Assembly: GCA_028751875.1 (NCBI GenBank)
Contig: CM054145.1
Location: 866,172-930,171, forward strand
Length of the DNA: 64,000 nt
DNA from: Rapana venosa
Lineage: Eukaryota; Mollusca; Gastropoda; Neogastropoda; Muricidae
Reading direction: 5' to 3'
The notes below the pieces were generated by a model. It had not been told where the DNA came from, searched no databases, and saw only the letters and a program-made list of their open reading frames with translations. Shown in pieces: positions 11,289-19,783 of this stretch. The number at the start of each line of letters is the position of its first letter. The stretch's first letter is position 1. A program made the translations under genes and the position numbers.

Positions 11289-14200
11289 ATCCCCTCACCT
11301 TATCCATGAGGCCCATGGCAGTGACGCGGACAGAGGAGGCGAGGGAGGTGTCCATCATCAGGTCCATGACGGTGTTGACCAGCGAGGTCCGCTGCACCAC
11401 CCTCTCCCCTCCCCCCACCTCCAGCACGCGCTGCAGCAGACATAGGCTGGCTTCCTGCACAGGACTGGGGGGCCTGGCCAGCAGTGCCTGCAGCTGTAGA
11501 CAGCAGAGAACAGAGCCTGCAGCTGTAGACAGCAGAGAACAGAGCCTGCAGCTGTAGACAGCAGAGAACAGTGTGCAGCTGTAGACAGCAGAGAACAGTG
11601 CCTGCAGCTGTAGACAGCAGAGAACAGTGTGCAGCTGTAGACAGCAGAGAACAGAGCCTGCAGCTGTAGACAGCAGAGAACAGTGCCTGCAGCTGTAGAC
11701 AGCAGAGAACAGAGCTTGCAGCTGTAGACAGCAGAGAACAGTGCCTGCAGCTGTAGACAGCAGAGAACAGTGCCTGCAGCTGTAGACAGCAGAGAACACT
11801 GTGCAGCTGTAGACAGCAGAGAACAGTGCCTGCAGCTGTAGACAGCAGAGAACAGTGCAGCTGTAGACAGCAGAGAACAGTGCAGCTGTAGACAGAAGAG
11901 AACAGTGCAGCTGTAGACAGCAGAGAACAGTGTGCTGCAGCTGTAGACAGCAGAGAACAGTGTGCTGCAGCTGTAGACAGCAGAGAACAGTGCCTGCAGC
12001 TGTAGACAGCAGAGAACAGTGTGCTGCAGCTGTAGACAGCAGAGAACAGTGTGCTGCAGCTGTAGACAGCAGAGAACAGTGCAGCTGTAGGCAACAGAGA
12101 ACAGTGCCTGCAGCTGTAGACAGCAGAGAACAGTGCCTGCAGCTGTAGACAGCAGAGAACAGTGTGCTGCTGTCAGACAGCAGAGAACAGTGTGCTGCTG
12201 TCAGACAGCAGAGAACAGCCAGAGTGTGCTGTTGTTGTTGTGTTCACTACACTGAAACTGGTGTCTGATGTGAGACATCCTTCCTTAACCCTTTACCATT
12301 CGCATTTCTTACAGAGAAACTCTCTGTAGTATTCGAAAATTTACTCCATTTTTTTTCAGAGAATAAGGTACCTCAAGTACACATAGTCTTGTACAGTTAC
12401 TATTGTTCGCAGAGCAGTTATATTTGGCCAAAGTATTCATATGATGTCATACTTTGTTCTGCACCCCAAGATGTGTGTCCTACCTACATGTGTCGTGCTG
12501 CTGTCCCCTCTTTGTCACCAAATACAGGCAACATTGCAGTGACATCATGCTGTTAGTCTACAACTACCTTCTAACATGCGCAATATACGTATGTGATTAA
12601 AAAAATTAATATATGTGGTCCTGCCTGAATGTGTCCTCCATCGCATCCACCGTCATGGTAATCCAATGAACATTCACACGTCACAAAATTACTGTCACCA
12701 AGTCTACATTTTCTCAGTGGAAAGTATTCAAACATATTGAAAACAACGTTGACTAATGCGCATATATACATTAATTACAAAGATATGCTCACGCCTACTA
12801 TTTACAAAGACACTAGTGTGTCCTTCACCAATAGCCAGTTACATGGCTGTCACAATGCAGGTGTCACAGCCCAGTGTCGCTTCCAGGTGTGTTGGCATGT
12901 TTCTCAGGTGAAAATACTGATTCATTTTGAGAAATCTGGTTTTCGTCATAATAGTACTGATCCATAACTCAGAAAATCTCAAATCAGTAGACCAGTAGAG
13001 ATGAAGCCTTGGCAAACGCTTGATCCCCATCATGATCAAAACTGACAGGTAAGCCCTAATTTCATCAGGTGTTGTTTCTGTCCATAATGGATCTATGACT
13101 AAGCCTTTCACAGCGATCTTTTGCCTGGCATATTTGTTAGTTTCATCTGCTACAATTTGAAAAAAATGTTGGGGCACAAACTAAACAAAGTAATCTAAGG
13201 GCTTGGCATTCAGTGGGAGAGTTTGTGCCGGCCCAGTCGGCAGCGTGAAGTCTTGCACTGTGCAAGGCACTTGTGCGCTGCGCCATGTCGTCTGCTATAA
13301 AGCCAACCGAATGTTATCCTCAGCATCACTTTCCGACTCACTACCTTCTCCTATTTCATCTCTTTGTTCTACATCTACTTCAACATCGGATTCAACATTT
13401 TATTCTCTTTCGAACTGTTCCACTTGAGCCAAAATAGCTTCAATTTCCACATCAGTATATTCCTCCCAAATCGTACCCTCAATCTTTGCTGCCGTTTTTA
13501 GCTACAAGAAAGCGTGGGAAAGACAAAGCCAGTCACTGGCCAATTTCTTGTGAACAGGAGGCTATGTAGCACTGAATTTGGTGCCCATTCCTTCCTTAGT
13601 TTATGCTGACCTCAGTGGAATGTTCATTTATAGCGTGTCTGTACTAGGTAGAGCTTAGTGCATGAGGGAAATTCCCCACTAGGCTGAAAGGACCTCGGCG
13701 GGCTGCGGCGGGTATAAATAGATGTGGGAAAGCGGGCAGCGGCGGGCTACGGTGGGTAAAAATGGGAAAGGGTTAATTGTGCTGTGTTTTTCTTCTGACA
13801 GTGACTGCTGCTGTAACCAACAGTCCTGTGTGTTGGTACACTGTGCAGGTATACTCTACAGTTATCGTGTACACTTATGCAGTTATACTGTACAGTTATA
13901 GAGTACACTTATGCATTTATAACATACAGCTACAGAGTACAGTTATAATGTACAGCTACAGAATACAGTTATGCTGTTATACTGTAAAGCTAGTCCACAG
14001 TTATGCTGTTATACCGTACAGCTAGTGTTCTGTTATGCAGTTATTCTGTACTGCTATAGTGTACTGTTATGGAGCTAAACTGTACAGATATAATGCACAG
14101 CTATAGTGCACAGTTATGCAGTACAGCTATAGTGCACCGTTATGCAGTGCAGCTATAGTGTGCAGATTTGAACTTATACTGTACAACTATAGTGTGCAGT

Positions 14201-17200
14201 TATGTTATAGTTATACAAGGCAGTTATACCATACAATTATGTTGTACACTTATATTATGGAGATATACCATAAGATTATGTGATACATTTATATCATGAA
14301 GCTATACTGTACAGATATTTGCACAGTCATATAGCAAAAACACCACACAATGATGATGTACCACAGCTTCTATACTGTAACTGACCATACAGATATTTGC
14401 ACAGTTATTTAGCAAAAACACACCACACAATGATGATGTACCACAACTTCTATACTGTAACTGACCATACAGATATTTGCACAGTCATTTAGCAAAAATA
14501 CACCACACAATGATGATGTACCACAACTTCTATACTGTAACTGACCATACAGATATTTGCACAGTTCTTTAGCAAAAACACACCACACAATGATGATGTA
14601 CCACAACTTCTATACTGTAACTGACCAACCTGCTGCAGTTTTCACACAGGCTTAGATGCTCTATTCAAATCAGACGTACACCCCTCCTAATGCACTCTTG
14701 GGCATACAACATTACTTCACTGCTGCAGTTTTCACCTTTGTGTAGATATTATTTTTTATTTACGTCTATACCCCATTCCCTTACTCCCTTTTGGGCTACC
14801 AATGTCAACATACTGACTTATTGTTGTTGTAATTATATTTACATCCCAGCAGAGATTTCAGAGATAGGGGCAGAACACACTGACCAATCTGCTGCAGTTT
14901 GCAGAGAGGCTTAGATGTTCTGTTCAAAGGAGGTCCCCAGAGGGAGGCCTTTACCTCACAGAGGGAGCCATCCTCTGATCAAAGTGCTCTGTGACTGCAC
15001 ACAGCTCTACAACACAGTCGCCACTATCTCCGCTCTGTACTCTTGTCACAAAAGGACCCGAGTCATGTGCCAAAGTGACATCTGAAATGTACTTTCTCTG
15101 ATTTCAGCTTGCTTGTTTATTTTGGTGGAGGGTCAGCAGAACACCTCATGTTTGGCAGAACTGATCAGTCTGCCCAATGATGGGAAAACTCCATGTCAGG
15201 CACTGTGTTAAGGTGTAAAATGGACCTGATGTCACAGTCATATGTATTATGATAAAGAATAAATATAATAACGTGGAGGGAGGCAGAGGTTGAGTCAGAA
15301 GTGTAAGGTACATCAGTTACACAGAGTAAGACCGACCAGACATTCATCATGGAGAACAACATACACTGACAATAATGACAACAACATAACCTTGTTAACA
15401 TGCCTACAGCACAGGCGGTCAGTGCCAGAGATTTAAGGCACATCGTACCATGCACATTCACAGCTGCCAACCTCTGAGAATCAAAAAATGAAATGTAGTG
15501 GGGAGTAGGTTCAGGAGAGGAGGGGGGGGAGGGGGGGAATCTTGCCCCTTTCCTGAGAAAGCAAGTGTCAGGGGACACAGTCCCCTGAAGCTGAATCTTT
15601 GTTTTCTGGTAGGTAAAAGCAGCACACTGTTTATCTCCTGACAAGAAGGCACAGAGTTGAGCAAGGCAAAGCAAATCACACCCGGCATGTATGCATAGAC
15701 GTCATCAGCGAATGTACACAAATGGAGATGTTCTACCAGTTTGTGTCAATGTCAAACAAAATTCAACTCAACTTTCCAGGGAGTACCTACTTCACCTCTG
15801 ACTGTGCTGTTGTCCAGCTTGGAAGAGAGATACAGGGCTTTCAAAGGCATTTTCTTCACCAGCAGAAAACTCTTCTGCCTCCACAGTCTTCTTTGTGCTT
15901 GTCAGTCTTCTCCTGTGCAGTAATGGCATTTTGTCTGATGTGCGAACATTTCCAATGTGCACTGGCACACAGGGCAGAGTGTTTAGCTTTCATCGTGTCA
16001 AGACTGTATCGATGTATGGAACATCCTTGTATTTGAGAACAGGCTTATTATAGGCACAACTATCAGATTTAGGATTTTTCTTACACATCTTGGTCAGAGA
16101 GAAGGCTGATCATACACATAATCAAAAGATGGTTTCTTGGCTGAACTTGGAAAACCTGCATAGGCATTGGAAACCAGCATGCGTGTTGACTTCACTCCAT
16201 CTGGCCGTTTTCTTCTTTTTTTTTAACCTGAATCTGGAAATTGTTCTTAAAAATCAGAAATGTGGAACTGGGAAAATTTTTGGGGGAAAAGCATAGTTGG
16301 CAGCTATGCGTATGATTAGGATGAGAGTGACTGAGAAAGGTTAAAGGTGAACCTGGTTAAGATGCCTGCTGCAGAGGGGCTCAGTGTCAGCAGGGAGGGA
16401 GGAGGCCACCAGGCGGGCCAGTGTGCTGCCACTGGCCTGTGACCTCGGCCGTTTCTGCTGTCGCTCCAGCAGCAACAGCAACTTGTCCAAGGTCAGTCCT
16501 GACGGGGACACCACAACGTGTACACACACACACACACATACATACATGCATGCATGCACCGGAAAGTACAGGGATATTACAGTACACTTTTTTACATGCA
16601 CAGATGGAGCATCCTTTAGTCAGAACCAAACCCAATTTTGAATTTAATACAGAGTTATACACTTAATTATTAGTACAACACAAAACCCAAATTCAAATGG
16701 ACTTTCACACATATCAGTAAAGTTGTAAATGGACTTTCATACATATAAGTAAAGCTGTAGACTTTCACACATGTACATAAAGAAAGCTGTAAATGGACTT
16801 TCATACATATAAGTAAAGCTGTAAATGGACTTTCATACATATAAGTAAAGCACATGTACATAAAGAAAGCTGTAAGTGGACTTTGATACGTTTACACAAG
16901 TAAAGCTGTAAATGGACTTTCATACATATAAGTAAAGCTGTAGACTTTCACACATGTACATAAAGAAAGCTGCAAGTGGACTTTGATACGTTTTCATAAG
17001 TAAAGCTGTAAATGGACTTTCATACATATAAGTAAAGCTGTTAATGGACTTTGATACGTTTACAGAAGTAAAACTGTAAATGGACTTTGATACGTTTACA
17101 GAAGTAAAACTGTAAATGGACTTTGATACGTTTACATAAGTAAAGCTGTAAATGGACTTTGATACGTTTACATAAGTAAAGCTGTAAATGGACTTTGATA

Positions 17201-19752
17201 CGTTTACAGAAGTAAAGCTGTAAATGGACTTTGATACGTTTACATAAGTAAAGCTGTAAATGGACTTTGATACGTTTACATAATACGTTTACATAAGTAA
17301 AGCTGTAAATGGACTTTGATACGTTTACATAAGTAAAGCTGTAAATGGACTTTGATACGTTTACAGAAGTAAAGCTGTACACAAACTGACTCGTCTTCTC
17401 CTTGAACCCCATGAAAAACTGCAAGAGCATTGCAGTGACATTTTTCAGGCAGTGTGTTATGGACGACTTCACTTTGGCGGAGCAGATCTCTCTCTAGATA
17501 GCAAGGTGCATGCTGGGCATGTCTGTCATCTGAGCCATGACCTACTCTTCTGTGGAATGTGGAAGGGGCGATAAGCGTACAAGATGTTCTGCTTGCATCC
17601 CTACATTGGACCGTAGTTTATAGTCTCATCCAGAGGACATGCAGGGTTACTGTAGAGTCAGTGTCCATGTTACCTCTAGAAAAAAGATTCCCTGCATCAG
17701 AAATCAACAGAGACTCTCCATCCCTGTCCTCAATCACTGCCAGAACTGTTAGGAATCCTGCTCTTCATGTCCACATTAGCACAACACACACCCACATTTT
17801 ACAGCAGTTGTATATATAAATACGCATTATCAGAAACAAACCCAGATGTAACAGTTGTAAATGCATTAGCAGAAACAAATTTACCAAGAGTTGTTTACAA
17901 ATAATCACAACAGTATGACAACACACACTATATGATAGAAATGTATGTTAGTTTACAGCACTTGGCTATATATTACAACACCACAATTTTAGATGCTGCA
18001 AGTACAACCCAGTTAGGACTGTAATACACAACGCAAACAACAAAACATGATACAAATACATGATATAGTTCCATTCCTGTTGTCTTAGTTTTTACACATA
18101 AGATGAAATACACAGTGCAAACAACAAAACACGATACAAATTCATGATATAGTTCCATTCCTGTTGTTTTAGTTTTTACACATAAGATGTAAAAGATCAA
18201 TGTGTTACTGGCCATATTTTCATTTACTTAAAATATATATACACTGAACAGGCGGTGCTATGGATAGATGTAGGCATGAATATATGTAATATGATGTACT
18301 CCACACATAACAAGCCAGGAGACCGTGACCAGGAGAGGTGTTAGGTCAGCAAGAAAGCTCACCTTCCTCATCGCTGTCAGAGTGGCGGTCAGTGTCTCTG
18401 AGGTCAGTGTCCTCACTCTCCCAGGCATCAGACCCCAGGCCGGCAGCCCTGCCCCCAGGGGAAGGTGTGCTTTTGTGGCAGGTGCAGGCCGTGTTGATGG
18501 TGACTGCTGTCAGCGACACCTGGCCACTGTCCTCTTTCTTCTGCCCTCTCTCCGTGTGGCCTCTCTCCGTGTGGCCTCTCTCCGTGTGGCCTTTCTCGGT
18601 GTGGCCTCTCTCCGTGTGGCCTCTCTCCGTGTGCGGCAGGAGAGACACGGCCCTGACCTCTGTCCAGTCGTCCGGTGACCCCTCAGGCAGGTCACTGTCT
18701 TCAGGCTGTGTGAGGGCCACAGCGTTAGGAGCACTGCGACTGGCAGAGATCACAAGAGGTCACGTTTCATCTTCACAGCATGATGAAGCCAGGAAACAAG
18801 AACTGGACACACTATGACACACCTTTCTGATGATGATGCTCCATGGGTTATCATACAGGGTGTGAACACACATACCTTAGTGATCATCCCCTGTATATAA
18901 AACATACCTTTCTGAAAAACAAGCAACAGACCTTGGTGAGCCCCTGTATGTATGTATATATATCATATCCGGTGTAAGGAGATGAACGCTGTTTGGTTTG
19001 CACAGCTGGTCAACTGTACATGACCGCATCATGATCCTAGAGGATCTGTCAGAGGGAGGCGAAGTAAAGGTGACGTGTTGTACATCGTGCGGAGTGTAAT
19101 GGCACCCAATTCCTGACAGGGTGCATGAAGCGCTCCCTGCTTTTATTGGCTTTGGTCAGACTGTCTAGTCATGAACTTTTCTTGCTGGAGTGAAGTAGTG
19201 TGGATAAAAGCGTGGTAACAGTTGTGTCTGAGCCACACAGTAGACCACTCTGCTTTGCACAAGTGTGACCTGCTTTTTGTCACCGCTAAAGAGCCCAGTG
19301 TAGATAGCATCAATGCCGACACGAAGCTGCAAAAGATGTGCCAATACTGCACCTTTCACACAAAACTCAGTTTGGCTGCATTTGACAAGAACTACCAGTG
19401 GTAGCACCGGTTCTCTTGACCTGTGTCATGTTGCTTTTCTGTTGTTGTTTTTGTGTGTGCAATGTTCTTGTTGCTTTGATGATGCACTATTTGACTTAGG
19501 TTCATTCCAGGCACAGTATAGAGTGCCAGTCAGTTTGCGCTGTGTACATGGTTTTCTATACAGCAGGCTAAAAAGCCTGGGTGTGGCACGAGCCTGTGGT
19601 TGTGTTTTTTAAAAATAATCTTTTTCTCTAAACCCATTAACATTTTGAGTACAGTTGTATTTTTGTGGTTTCTTTTTTAAAAATCATTTTGTCTAAATCC
19701 ATAACATTTTGAGTACATTTGTATTTTTGATCAGTTATAAAATTTAAACAAT

Positions 19753-19783
<31 letters not shown>

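Noticed and set aside
10930..11557. Open frames of His-Thr and Cys-Val repeats
   Set aside because: They are translations of the CA microsatellite in both directions.
11300..12094. Long open frames through the acceptor array (LLSTAA... peptides)
   Set aside because: They are the product of a stop-free repeat unit; only 11299-11493 has splice support and non-repetitive protein sequence.
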